Assembly: GCF_030272615.1 (NCBI RefSeq)
Contig: NC_081410.1
Location: forward strand, 228,814,915 to 228,878,914
DNA length: 64,000 bases
Direction: 5' to 3'
Origin: Cryptomeria japonica
Lineage: Eukaryota; Streptophyta; Pinopsida; Cupressales; Cupressaceae
This document shows, one piece after another, positions 1 to 11,068 of the stretch (position 1 is the first letter of the stretch; every line of letters starts with the position of its first letter). The notes below the pieces were generated by a model. It worked only from the letters and a program-made list of their open reading frames with translations, had not been told where the DNA came from and did not search any database. The position numbers were made by a program, and so were the translations under genes.

Positions 1-1022
1 AGAGTCAACAATATTAGGCACCCAATTTTTCAATTTTCAATTTTTGAACAATTGGAAACTCTTCAACTTGATCTTTGCTTAAGTCCTTAAATCATCTTTA
101 CTATTTCTACCTAGGATTTCTGCATTGCCACCAGTATGATATATTAAAGTCAAACATGCTAAAAATGGACCTAAGAAAAGAAATTTTATGTGGATCACCC
201 TATATCCCAAGAATGGCTTCTATTTTTTGGAAAACATGCAAATTTATGAGACAGCTGAAAGTCATTAAAATCTAATAAAAATCCCACTGCATAATTTGGG
301 ATTTCAGTCCACTCGCTAATCTAATTCTTAATCAAGATGCTCCCACACTCTGAACACTAAAAAAAAAAATCCGCTGCTATTACTACAATTACATACATTT
401 GATATAAAAAAAGTAAAGAGGTATATAAGGAGAATGCTACAGAAATTTTACGCAAAACTTGTACAAAAATTTTTAGGCTCTAATGCATATATGCCATCAC
501 TTTCATGATATTGAACCTTGAGTTACAAAATTAAAAGCTCAAAGAAGATTATAACCGATCCAGATGTGAACTTCAGAAGCTTGTATTCTTGTCCTGTTTA
601 GTCCATTGCAAATCCAACATGCAAACCCTAATAGCAAGATGTTTATTTGTTTTCAGTTTAGATGTAAGTTATAACCTCCAATTACTATTGACAAACAAGG
701 AAGGACAAGAAGCTAACCATAAAAAAACTTGAGATTCATTTTAATAAGGAATCATGCTCAAAAATAAATTATTTCAAATCAATTATAGCTCAAATTGGAG
801 TTCTCAACTTTGGCAGTTTTAAACCTGTGTATTGCAAATAATCTCACTTTCTTCGCATACTCATCATAAAAAATTTAACACTCAGCCCAACCATTCTTTA
901 GTATATGCTATTTTCTCCTTTCCTCGGATAAATTTCCAATTAATTTAACATTAAAAATCATGATTTTCATTGAAAGAGCAAGTAACATATTTAAACATTC
1001 ATAAACAAAAATTAAAGCACAC
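1..1022. other. No recognised gene; downstream flank of VPS13-like exon
   Basis: AT-rich sequence following the splice donor of the 1023-1137 exon (minus-strand sense). It is probably intron or further 3' gene sequence. I looked on the minus strand for another exon with a good acceptor and phase and found none I could defend. Confidence 0.5.
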
Positions 1023-1137
1023 CTGGATAACATATAATAGTTCATCCACAGAACAGATGAGAGCAACTTCTGAACTTGTAAAGCCCCAACTTGCCAGAAA
1101 AGACTTATCCAGATATAAAACCGAGTTGATTTCATCC
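1023..1137 (-). CDS. VPS13-like gene, short downstream exon
   Basis: A 115-bp exon encoding 38 residues, starting DEINSVLYLDKSF and ending VDELLYVIQ. On the minus strand it is preceded by a pyrimidine-rich tract ending TTTTCCAG and followed by the donor CAG|GTGTGC. The exon begins with one base (G) before the first full codon. The upstream exon ending at 2343 finishes with two bases (AG) before GTAATA, so splicing across 1138-2342 gives an intact Arg codon (AG|G) and an open frame on both sides. That phase match, plus good splice sites, is the main evidence. The other long open frames over this stretch are out of phase. It would extend the VPS13-like protein C-terminally. Another small exon inside the intron cannot be excluded. 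Confidence 0.7.
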
Positions 1138-2342
1138 CTGGAAAATAAAAGTTAAACTCTTATATCTGAAAAATGCAATCTGCATTGTTAACTCCTGATA
1201 AACATATGATATCAAACTACAACATATAATTGCTGAATTGTCCATAAGGCAAAATATTTGCTTAATGTTTTGCAAAAGGGGTAGCAAGCTAAGCAGGCCC
1301 AATTGCATGGAGAATTACACATTTAAGAATGCTTGATCCATAGTACAGAAAGGATGGGTGATCTCCAGGGGAGTCCTCATTCTGGGAGTGAGAGTCAACT
1401 ATATGAAATAAGTTCCACATGGACCATTTATACCGATGAGAGATGGGATTTTGTAAGCTGCTAATCAGGAATATGAATCATTAAGATTGACTTGATACTA
1501 AAGAAGCTAATTCCTGATAAATGATTATACATTACAATATATACTATAAAATATATTAACCAGTATAAAAATATAGAGAATGTCTGGCTTTGTGATAGGC
1601 ATGATTATGTGAACACTATTCATTGTAGACTAGAGATGCGTTGCACATCATGAATAAATGAAAATGACTTCATATCTTGTTCTGTGTTGTCTACACAATG
1701 TGATATTTCTATACCATAATGTGTAAGCTTGGTTCATAGAAATTTAGAATATAACAAGCATGTAAAATTTATATCCCTGCAGGACTCAAACCAGGTGACT
1801 TTGCTTTTGGGATCATAACTTGTTTCATTTGAACTTATAATAGCACATTCCTCGACCAGAACAGGTTCATTTGTAATTACTTAAGTATCTCTAACTGGCA
1901 AGCAATGTGGAATTGTCCTAACACAGTTGTTGGTCATGACTAGGTCAAATAATTGTAAGACTCATTTTCAATGTATCTGACAGATTATGATTCTTTGTTT
2001 CATGATTATTGCTGAATGAACTCAACTAGAACAAAATCAGAGAACAGTTAAGTCTCCCACCGTAAATGAAACAAGCACTTCCATAACATGCTTCTAATTT
2101 TCTAAATATGCATATTAATTAGTGAATAAATCTTTAGTTTCTCCCAAATAAATTATGATTCTTAAATGTTAATTCCATTCTGCATCAAAGCTGCCCTACA
2201 TTGATAAAGTACAAACTTGGGTTCCTTATATTGAGTTCACTTCCATGTTCTCAGATAAATGTATATTTCATAAATTGAAGGTTATATGCTAAGAAAGCTC
2301 AGTTAAGATGCATAAAATGACAACATAGGAATCCTGTATTAC
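1138..2342 (-). other. Intron of the VPS13-like gene
   Basis: 1205 bp, AT-rich, beginning GTAATA after 2343 and ending TTTTCCAG before 1137 on the minus strand. No coding potential or mobile element was recognised inside it. Confidence 0.6.
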
Positions 2343-3700
2343 CTGCATACTGAGGATTCCACAGTGATAGTTAAGGGTTTCACCAATGGAAGTTGTTTTT
2401 CTTCATATGTATTTTCAAGAAACATAACAGCATCATCTAGTTTTAGGTAAATATTGCTTCCAATTTGTTTGTGCCCCATGCAAAAATCACTTCCGAAATT
2501 CCTGGAATCATCTAGTAGAGGGAGCTTCTTCAACCAAATATATTCAAGCTTACTTGTGGTGTATGTATCTTGTTCTTCTAATGATGTCGATGCTCTTCCT
2601 TGTCCTGCTGGCCAAATGGCAACCTCCAAATTTCCCAGATTGATGACAAATGAGAACTCAGCATGGCTCTCAGCAAAGGCATTCTGTTTCTCAAACTTTA
2701 TATATTCTTCAAGAAAAGGGGAAAATTGGATCTTAGGACCTGTGATTGCTGCTGTAAAGTGGATGGTTTTCTCAGGAATGATAGACAGCATAGCTTGCTT
2801 CATCTTATCAGTATATAAATTACAGAGCTCTTCCCACCCTCCATCTCTGCCAATAGGATAGCTTCCAGAGAAACTTGAAAAATGGGAAGGTTTCTTGTTT
2901 CCGTGAGATGAGGTCCACTGAAAAGCATCTAATAACTGCAGAAGGAGAAGAATCATATATGTCAAAGATGAACAATCCAGGTCAAAGAATAACTGTCCCA
3001 AAGCGAGATTACATTGCAGAAGCCCCAAGCTTGAATTCGCCGGTGATGGATCAATGACAAATCTTTGAACTTCACTTAAAAGAAAAGGCTTCCTAGTAAA
3101 TGTTGATGAAGCATCACCTACATGAAAACTAGGTTTCATATTTTTACTCTCCCAATCTGACCACATCTGTCCTTGATGATCTTTTAATACAAGGTCAGAT
3201 ATGCTGAAAACACCAACTCTTCCAACAGTATTCCTGGATTTGTCGAGACAGTGAACCTGGGGAGCTGAACTACTACTTAAAAATGTCTTTTTGACATTAT
3301 CAGCAATATATTGATTAGCACTCTGTCTGCTCTGAAAAAATCTTCCTGAGTTTATGTCTCGTTCAGTAGAAGCCAATGAAAATATCTGTCCATTCACGTC
3401 TTCACAAACAATAGAGAACTCCGTGACATAGCCATTTGAGGAATACACTAAACATAGGTTTTCTAATACAAGAACAGATGTCCCAGCGATGCTGGAAATT
3501 GCCACATCCTTCTCTATTTTTTCTTCGAGAACCATTTCATTAACCTCATTGCATGTGGCAGTGATAGAGACATTGCATATGTTTACTCTGTAACATAATT
3601 TTGACGCATTGAATAGATACCAACTGTTCTTTGTATCATAGAAATTGTGAGTTTGCCTCTCTGCCTTAGGACTCTCAACCAAAGGTTGACAAGATGGCCC
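2343..3700 (-). CDS. VPS13/chorein-superfamily-like protein, large exon
   Basis: A 1358-bp exon encoding about 452 residues, starting GPSCQPLVES and ending TVESSVC plus two bases. The minus-strand acceptor is strong (a long T/C tract then AACAAG|GGG) and the donor is GCAG|GTAATA. The protein is rich in alternating hydrophobic strands with little low complexity, as expected for repeating beta-groove proteins that form lipid-transfer bridges between organelles. Visible stretches include EFSIVCEDVNGQIFSL and FFDLDCSSLTYMILLLLQLL. I recognise a general resemblance to plant VPS13-type proteins (such as the VPS13X group) rather than a diagnostic motif. The exon has no internal stops and varied codon use, unlike the decayed transposon ORFs elsewhere, so it is probably a living host gene. 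Membrane contact-site function is inferred from the family. Confidence 0.65.
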
Positions 3701-3842
3701 CTTGTTAAGAAAGGGGCAGAAAAAATAAACGGAATTTAACAAAATACTGCAAGAATAAAACATAAATGCATAGATGTTCCCTATGAGTTTCCACAGGTAT
3801 TGAAACAGAAAAGAAAAGGGAACAACAAGAAATGACAAATAC
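3701..3842 (-). other. Probable in-frame intron between the two large VPS13-like exons
   Basis: The minus-strand frame stays open through this stretch, but the translation turns into Phe/Leu/Ser-rich sequence (FLVVPFSFLFQYLW) unlike the flanks. A very good branch/pyrimidine tract and acceptor ends at 3701. The donor is not settled: GTATTTG at 3842 fits the consensus but gives the wrong phase for the 3700 acceptor, and phase-0 alternatives (GTTGTT nearby, or CAA|GTGAGG further upstream in an otherwise conserved-looking stretch) are weaker choices. Confidence 0.5.
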
Positions 3843-5005
3843 AGAAAATGTTCTTGTCTCCTTGAATCAGAGTCTAACTCCTCTGAATCATCTTTTTTCA
3901 ATCGTGCCAAAACCCTGTGCCGAACCGCTCGCCTCACTTGTACAACTGCTTCTACAGGCAACTTATTTTCTTTTTCACATACCTCTTTCCAAAGCCCTTC
4001 AATACAACCAGCAAATTGTTTACTTTTGACCTTTTTCAACTTGGATCCTACATGTCCCTTAAGCCCCATTCCCAATTCCAGAAGCCAGGATTCATAAGCT
4101 TTGGCATAGCGCAATCGTAGGATAACAATTTCCACAAGCTTTTGCAACCGACATTTTGGGGAAAACCTGTTAATGTTTTCCAAGGCCCTTTGCCACCGAT
4201 TTCCACTACTCATCCCATGTTTACATTTTTCTTCATGACTTCTAGGGTATGCAGAAACTGCAGATTTTGCAGCACTATAATTGATGTGCTCTAATATTAT
4301 CATAAGCAGGTTCATGTCTCTCGGATATAAGCCAAACCTTAATTCAAGAATTCCAAACTCCAAATCAGTTAGTTGAAGATTCTTCAACTTTGCAAAAACC
4401 ATTAAATCTTTGAAAAAAATAACATATTTCTCATTAACTGAATCAATATGAGAGGAGCAAGAATCTAGCCTCTTCAATTCAAGACCTAAATCTTTGATGC
4501 TACATGTTTTACAGCCTTTAGATCCTCTGTATGAGTACAAAGCTGAGATCATAGCTGCAATTAGAAAGCCTCCTGGTAACTTGTTATGCCCAGAGAAGCC
4601 GTCCTCCAAAGAAAAAGTTTTTGCCCTGATACAGCATCTATAGAAAGTATTGCCTGTTGCCGATTCAGCTTGAATCTCACACAGATTTCTTTCTGGTATG
4701 TGCACTTCAATGGAAGTGTTATGCAACACTAATCTGGAACATTGTAAAACCATGTGTGTCAGCATGGTAACAAAACAACTACTAGATGTTTTTGTTCCTG
4801 TAACTCTCTCTGAAGCAGCATTTAAGGCAGCCCCCTGCAACAAGAACGAAATTGTAAAATGCGATTCAACAAATAAAGCATTTCCAAACTTCAGGTGTCC
4901 TAATTTGTATAAACTGATGTAAACAATGATTCCATGAGATGCAACAACTGAATTAAAAATGCAGCTCAAGACAAGTTCAAAAGGGTTGTAGCCCCTGATC
5001 AGAAC
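3843..5005 (-). CDS. VPS13/chorein-superfamily-like protein, upstream exon
   Basis: About 387 residues, reading LIRGYNPFELVLSCIF near the start and then a conserved-looking block RWQRALENINRF...LRLRYAKAYESW...RRAVRHRVLARLKKDDSEE. An amphipathic helical segment with Trp and repeated Arg/Tyr, followed by an acidic linker, is typical after the N-terminal chorein region of VPS13-like proteins. The minus-strand acceptor is clear (TTTATTTTTTTCATATTAG|GTT), so the frame continues upstream of its first Met. A second good acceptor (CGTTCTTGTTGCAG|GGG at 4834) lies in the same frame and could be an internal alternative. The amino-terminal exon with the start codon was not found within the next 1.9 kb. 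The 3' boundary is uncertain. Confidence 0.6.
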
Positions 5006-5589
5006 CTAATATGAAAAAAATAAAATCAGAAGACAGACTTCACCATCACAATAATAAGAAAACAGCATAAGGCTATGGCGGTGAAACCCCACATGTAAAA
5101 GGTCTTTTGGTATGGCTGGACTAGCATTGAGTCGTTCAAAATGTCAGAAAATATATATGGTCATATTTATTGTTTTACATGAGAAGAAAAACAAACACAC
5201 TTCTTTTGCCAAGCAACAAGCACAGCGAATCCTGTTAAAAGTTAAAACCACACATAAAACTTGAAATATAGTATATACAGATGAGTAAACTAAGAACCGA
5301 AGCTTTTGGTATGTGTACTGCAATTTCCTTATAAAGAATTGAAAATGGATGCAATTTAACATGAAAGTAATAAAATGGATGAACTGCTGTATATCCTCAG
5401 CTATTTTCAGTATTTTTATCAATGGAAACATTGGCCCCTTTCTTGCCTCCAAAACAAACCTCAGACATAAAACCTCTAATTTCTTACATTAAGCAATGAG
5501 TGAAACATTTCTCTATCATTAAGCAAACCACAGCTCAGCCGCAAAGCTCATAGGCTAACTGCTACTAGGGAAAACAGATACATAGATTA
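5006..5589. other. No recognised gene
   Basis: AT-rich, presumably intron upstream of the VPS13-like exon. A 102-residue minus-strand open frame at 5144-5452 is Cys/Phe-rich, has no good start or splice context, and looks like chance. Confidence 0.45.
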
Positions 5590-6212
5590 TAAATTTGTTG
5601 ATGATAAGATCCTCTTCTCCACAATTCTGCTCAGAGAGATAAGAGTCAAGACAAATTAAAGCTCTTCCTTTCTCTTGCCAACTGGCTTTAGGAAAGGTAA
5701 TAAATAAATTGTCATGTAATATTCACCAACACAATTTCACCAAGATTAAGATCCTCAGAATCCTTCTTTTCTTAGAGGAAATCCTCCAACAGCAATGCCT
5801 TGGCTTAACAATACTCAGCAAACACGGTAGGGATCTCTAAGAAAAGGATAAACATAAAATATCTAACAGATTAAGCCGCTGAATCAAAAATCAGCCAACA
5901 TTTACTAAAAGAGCTCAACATAAGAGCAGTAGCAGTCATAGAGTCAAAAACCATTTATCTGATCAATCTTGCCTCTTCCAAAAACAGTCCAAAGGGAAAT
6001 TGAGGTCATACAGCAAATTTTTGAATGCCAGTGCACAAGACACTGCTTTGAACTTCCTTTTTATCACTTGCACCATAGTTACAAAGCATAACAATGAGGG
6101 AGGACTAAATATAAAAGACATGATTCTCTTCAATCAATCAATGGTGATGATATTGGTATGGCAACTAAGAAAGAACCCTAGTTCCCCCTGGATTGAAAAT
6201 TTAAAATCGTAA
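5590..6212 (+). pseudogene. LINE (non-LTR) reverse transcriptase fragment
   Basis: Decayed coding sequence of a plant L1-type LINE in shifting plus-strand frames. Around 5595 it reads KFVDDKILFSTILLREIRV, matching the RT active-site block F-x-DD of LINEs. It is followed by a segment resembling the FREGxLPxKYLG block (FLRGNPPTAMPWL). Near 5968 it reads LPLPKTVQREIEVIQQIF, the conserved LPxxVxxxIexiqraF block. At 6090-6210 it reads EGGLNIKDMILFNQSMVM then VWQLRKNPSSPWIENL, the classic GGLGIrdL..fNxALL.KWxWR region. The order of four blocks is correct for the C-terminal half of ORF2, with several stops and frameshifts. Endonuclease and upstream RT are absent. It probably sits in an intron or upstream region of the VPS13-like gene. 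Confidence 0.6.
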
Positions 6213-6737
6213 AACAAAAGTATCACATAATAGCAAATGAAGAGCTTCATGCCAAATGGAAATGGAAAACAAACCTTTCTGCAATTGGTAGACACATAAA
6301 GAAGGGAATAACTTTTCTCTACAAAAGAACAACCGGCTAGCAGGGAAATGTGAAGAAAAAGTAAAATTGGACTCTGATCTAAAAATGGGATCACTATAAC
6401 CCAATCACAATGCTGGTTCTTGTGGCTTTTCAACAAAAAATGAAAAGAAATGGGATGATTTGACTGGCCAGCTATCTTATACAGGACGAAGGACCTCCAA
6501 GGAAAATCTAAGTCTTTCAAAATTAAAATACTGAATTATCCCCAAGTAATATAACGAAGATAAGGAAAAGCTTAGCAAAAGACAAATTATGTCAATGGCT
6601 AAAAAAGACAGACTTGTTTGGGTAAAAAAAATCTTGGGAGAATACATGTCTACTTTCTCTTACTACAGCATAACTCAACAACATGCCACAATCAAAAATG
6701 GGAGACCCAAACATGGCCAAAAGTGCCGCCCTAGTCC
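6213..6737. other. No recognised gene
   Basis: Unassigned AT-rich DNA between the LINE remnant and a GC-richer retrotransposon-derived piece. It may include decayed 3' LINE sequence, but I see no clear poly(A) tail or target duplication. Confidence 0.4.
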
Positions 6738-6919
6738 TGCCCAGGACAGGGGCATGGCGCCCTCGTCCGGCCCTCCGTCAACAGGACTTGGCAGAACAAC
6801 AACTCACAGATCTCAGAATCTCTCCTCTCAGTTGCAGCTCCAAAATCGCAGAATCAAGATAGTGGCGTGACACCCTGGTCCTGGACATTTCTGCTTAGAT
6901 TTTAGACACAGGTGCACCT
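6738..6919 (+). mobile_element. Fragment matching the reverse complement of the Tat-type gypsy leader (28865-29045)
   Basis: GC-rich stretch (GACAGGGGCATGGCGCC... to ACACAGGTGCACCTC) that by eye aligns almost end to end with the reverse complement of the region between the 5' LTR and gag of the gypsy element at 10034-30197. There are scattered substitutions and no long gaps. It is not next to any LTR, so it is an isolated piece of a related element, in opposite orientation to the large one. It abuts the inverted duplication at the 5' break of the hAT element. Confidence 0.7.
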
Positions 6920-7167
6920 CGGATGTGGATGCGGATGTGGATGCGGATGCAGATGCAGATGCATGGGAGCCAATAGCACTTAATTCTTCCAATTGCCGGC
7001 ATACCTGGCCATGATATTGAGGTATGCAAATTACAAACTCCTGAGGCAAAACGTTTCTGTTATGTCCAACTAGAAACACATGAACAAGAAAAGTTAACTA
7101 AGAAGAGGCAATTGGAAGAATTAAGTGCTATTGGCTCCCATGCATCCGCATCCGCATCCACATCCGT
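6918..7167. repeat. Imperfect inverted duplication at the truncated hAT 5' end
   Basis: The left arm (about 6918-6999) is the reverse complement of the right arm (about 7102-7167). The right arm encodes the hAT peptide QLEELSAIGSHASASAS and includes a short GCATCC-type repeat that is longer in the left arm. The arms are separated by about 100 bp. The left copy is non-coding and lies exactly where the transposase N-terminus should continue, so the duplication accompanies loss of the 5' end. It could form a long hairpin. Confidence 0.8.
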
Positions 7168-9674
7168 AGGCTGTGTTGGAGAGGGTTCTTCCATGCCTCC
7201 CTTTCGCCCTAGTGCTTCTTCTCGTGCTAGTGCTTCTACTTCTACTCCTCCTAGTGGCACTATTACCTTTGACCCTAGAGTTCAAAAATCTAGGTTGGAT
7301 AGTTATTTTGTGCCGCGTAGTACTCCTGGGGCACAACCCTCGCTTGAGAGCATGGGTTGGAACAAGGAGGTTCATGATGCTGCAAGAAAACAAATTTGCA
7401 AGTTTTGGTACTTTTGCAACATTCCATTTATTGCAGCCAGGTAATTCTTTTTTATTTGATTGCTTTAAGTTTAAAAATTAAATTTATAGTTTGAAGTTGA
7501 ACTCTACTTTGTCTAATCATAATCTATTTGTGACAGGTCTCCTTATTGGCAAGGCATGGTAGATTCCATAACCATTTGAGGTGCGGGGTTTAAAGCCCCT
7601 ACTGATGTTGAGTTAAGTGGCCCCCTCTTGTTACAAATGGTTGAGGATATGAAAGTTGAGCTAGAGGACCACCGACAGTCTTGGAGCCAAAAGGGTTGCA
7701 CCAATGATAGATGGTTGGACGGATAGGAGGAATAGAACACTCCTAAATTTTCTTGTTTCCTACAGAGGTGATTGATCATGATTCATTCTAATTTGTACTT
7801 CCCTAAATGCATTGAATAAATTAAATTTTGATTTGTTGAAAGTTTTAAACTCTATTTTCAAGATCCACCATGTTCTTGAAGTCTATTGATGCTTCCTCAC
7901 ATGTGAAAAATGCCACATACTTATGTGAGGCTATTGAGGAAGTCATACAAGAGGTGGGGGAAGAAAATGTGGTGCAGGTGGTGACAGATAAAGCAGCAAA
8001 TTATGTTGCTGCAGGTAAATTTTGAACTTTTCAAGTCTTGATGGAGAGGCATCTATGATTATTTAAAATTTTCTTAACACATCAAAATTTCTAATTAACT
8101 TAAAATTGCTGCAGGTAAACTTTTGATGGATAGGCACCCGAAAATTTTTGGTCTCCTTGTGCGGCCCATTGCCTTGACCTCATGTTGGAGGATATTGGTA
8201 AGCTTGAATGGGTGAAATCAACAGTTGAAAGGGCCAAAAATATCAGCAAGTTTATCTACAATCATGCATTGGTCCTTAGCATTATGAGGCAATACACGGG
8301 GCAAAAGGAGTTGGCTCGTCTTGGTATCACGAGGTTTGCCTCAAACTTCCTCACACTGAAATCCTTGATAAAATCAAAGGCGGCTTTGAGGCGTATGTTT
8401 GTTGGTGAGGAGTGGACTTCCTCATCCTATGCTACGACCACTGCAGGGATAGATGTGGTAAATTGCATTTTTGATGAGCCAGGTTTTTGGACCCCCTGTG
8501 GAGAAACCGTGCAGGTAAATTTATTACAATTTAACATTTAGTATCTACTATTTAGTAATTTAATTTTAATTTATTAACAATTTAACTTTGCAATTTTTCT
8601 TTTTTTTAATTTAATTTGTGACTTAATTGTTTTTGTTTAACATTATGTGTAGGTCACTGAGCCCCTCGTAGTTCTCCTACGAGTTGTTGATGGGGAGAAG
8701 CCCTCTACGGGCTATATATATGAGGGTATGGATAGGGCCAAGGAGGCCACTAGGTCCACATATGCAGGAGATGAGGATAAGTATGGCCCCATTTGGGAGA
8801 GTATTGATAGGAGATGGCAGAACCAGCTTCACAGGCCCATCCATGCAGCAGCCTATTACCTCAATCCGACATTTCGATTCCGTGATGACTTCAAGGCAGA
8901 TGAGGAGGTTCTTAGTGGCCTGTATACAGTGGTTCAGAAGTTGTGTACTAATGGCACAGCCTCAAGTACAACGCTCCAGCTAGATAAATATAATAATCGA
9001 GAAGGGGCAATCTTCACAAGCAGCTCGAACACAATTGCAGCCAGGTAGAAATATATGTAAACTTAAGATTCTTAAGTTTATGGCTTATGCATTTTAATTT
9101 TTGATTTTATAATCTAGCCTTAAAGTTGGAAATGAGTTTGATTTTATTTTCTTTTTCGTTATTTAAGATAGATGGTGGCAAATGTTTGGACCCTCAACCC
9201 CAAAACCTTCAAAAAATTGCCATCTGTATTTTGAGTCAGCCATGCAGCGCTTCTGGATGTGAGTGCAATTGGTCCATGTTTGAGCACATCCACTCAAAGA
9301 GGCGTAATAGATTGTCTGTGGAGAGGTTGAATGATCTTGTTTTTGTTCATTACAACCTTCATCTTAGGACCAAACAGATTTTGGACACTGACTCCTCTCC
9401 GATCACTTTAGCGGAGATCGATCCAGAGTCTGAGTGGATCACTGAGTCTACCGATCCCGTCTTCACTGAGGAGGACCATGAGTGGGTTGACCAGGCAGAC
9501 AGAGAGGCTGAGGCTATGGCTATGGCAGAGGAGGAGGATAGAGCACGATCCGGCACAGGCACCTCACAAGCGGAGACTATGGCTTCTCAGTCATCCAGGA
9601 CCTACCTTAAACGCATTTGTAGGAGGCAGTCAAACTACTCTGAGGCTGAGGATGAGCTAGAGCCTGAGCCATAG
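6998..9674 (+). pseudogene. hAT-superfamily transposase, 5'-truncated, six exons
   Basis: Begins inside the BED zinc finger tail (AGIPGHDIEVCK) and continues through the DUF659-like/RNase H-fold core and the hAT dimerisation region. Inferred exons: 6998-7440, 7537-7767, 7863-8014, 8115-8514, 8653-9044, 9172-9674, each with GT..AG borders (for example CCAG|GTAATT and TGACAG|GTCTCC). Recognisable pieces are GWNKEVHDAARKQICKFW, YWQGMVDSI, MIDGWTDRRNRTLLNFLV, VVQVVTDKAANYVAAG and CSASGCECNWSMFEHIHSKR with RLNDLVFVHYNLHLR. The acidic tail ends at a stop at 9672. Disablements: TGA after DSITI in exon 2, frameshifts near 7695, 8150 and 9190, and loss of the 5' terminus. It is homologous to the half element at 34877-36871 but has three introns which that copy lacks. 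Confidence 0.85.
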
Positions 9675-10033
9675 ACTTGCTTTTGTTTACAGTTATATAT
9701 ATGTTTGGGAACATTTGATGTCATGGATTTTATATACATTTGACAACATTTATAACTCTATATATCTATGTTTTCTATTTCCTTCAGCTACGAATTACAA
9801 TTTACATTTCTACGCATGTGATGGATGTATGTTTATGTATGTGATCAAATTAGCTTCTATTTGATGATGTTATAGTGTCTTTAAGCTTTATACAATAATG
9901 GGTGCATGAAACAAGTTTTAAATCGTTAAAAATCTCTAAATTTCAAGGGTTTTTTATTTTACCAAGTCGTTACCGAGTCATAGCCGAGTCACAAGTCGAG
10001 TCGGCCTTGTTGAGTCCGAGTTTGGGAACTTTG
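9675..10033 (+). mobile_element. hAT 3' untranslated and terminal region with inverted-repeat end
   Basis: AT-rich 3' UTR, then a subterminal cluster of GAGTC/CGAGTC motifs (ACCGAGTCATAGCCGAGTC...), ending GAGTTTGGGAACTTTG. Reverse complemented, this end (CAAAGTTCCCAAACTCGG) matches the 5' terminus of the other hAT copy at 34877 (CATAGTTTTAAAACTCG), supporting 10033 as the element end. The gypsy LTR begins at the next base. Confidence 0.65.
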
Positions 10034-11047
10034 AGTCAAACCCCCATGTTGGTAATTCCCACCTCCACGAATAGTCGATAATGTACTGAAAATGTGTGTG
10101 CAAGAACCTTATGTATATGCAAGATCCTAAGAACGAAAGTAAACAACCTAGAGCAACCTTAAAGAGTAAACCCTAATTGCTTATAATTGACAAAGTAAAT
10201 GCTCTATATCCATAATGCAAAGTGATCTAAAGCACAAATAAGAATCAAAATGAAGCTTATGCAAAGATCTGAAAACAACATGAAACCATACCCAACCCCA
10301 AGGGAGAGGTACAAGGCAATCGTCAATCGGTGATCTCCTATTGTTCTTCTAAATCTTCAAAAGCCCCTAATTGATAAAATGATGCTTGATGAATGTTTGA
10401 TGGATGAAAGATGAATGTTGTTGAAGACTTCAAAGATCTACTCTTTCGCTGCAAAGAAGGCTCTAATACTCCAAAAACCTGTCCTTAGATTCTTAGAAGA
10501 CCTCTTCAAATGAAGAAAGAGAGCTCTTAAATATGAAACCCTATATCTTAATTCCATGTTTAGGCCAACCTAGGATTTGAATTTCCCGCTGATATTTTGG
10601 GGTTAAGCATTATCAAATCATAGGATTGTGCTCCCGAAATTTTGGGAAAAAGTCGCGGACCGTGTGCATTCCGGCCACGATCGGACCAACTTTTCACTAA
10701 ATTTTCAGGACCAATAGATATGATGATATTAGAGCGCATCCCAAAGTTACAGCTGATTTCGAGATGTTTTGATATGCGAAATCGGGCCTAAACGGTCAAA
10801 ATAAGACATAATTAGGGTTTATGATTAAATGATTCATTGGAGGAATAATATGAAAAGGGGCACACTTAGGGTAAAGGGACCAACTTTGTAATGTGTAAAG
10901 TGATGAGACATGACCTTAGATTTAATTTAATTAATTAATTAAATGCTTAAAGGGGAATGAGAAATGCAAGATGCAAAACACACTAAGGCAGGTGCTAACC
11001 TAAGTGTGAAATTGTACCACCCTAGAAAGGGTGTACAATTCACAACA
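10034..11047 (-). repeat. 3' LTR of the Tat-type gypsy element
   Basis: About 1014 bp matching 29181-30197 throughout, with scattered substitutions. On the minus strand it begins TGTTGTGAATTGTACACC, directly after a polypurine tract. Its outer end (GGGGGTTTGACT on the minus strand) meets the hAT terminal repeat. Whether the true terminus is ..CCAACA or a few bases beyond could not be decided. Confidence 0.85.
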
Positions 11048-11068
11048 CTACCTTTAACCCCCACTTTA
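11048..11068 (-). other. Polypurine tract of the Tat-type gypsy element
   Basis: On the minus strand the sequence AGTGGGGGTTAAAGGTAG immediately precedes the TG of the 3' LTR. This is the expected plus-strand priming site and fixes the element's orientation. Confidence 0.7.

Noticed and set aside
7060-7481. Overlapping ORFs rich in Ser/Ala, Arg or Leu/Val on both strands
   Set aside because: Shadows of the hAT exon and its GCATCC-type repeat.
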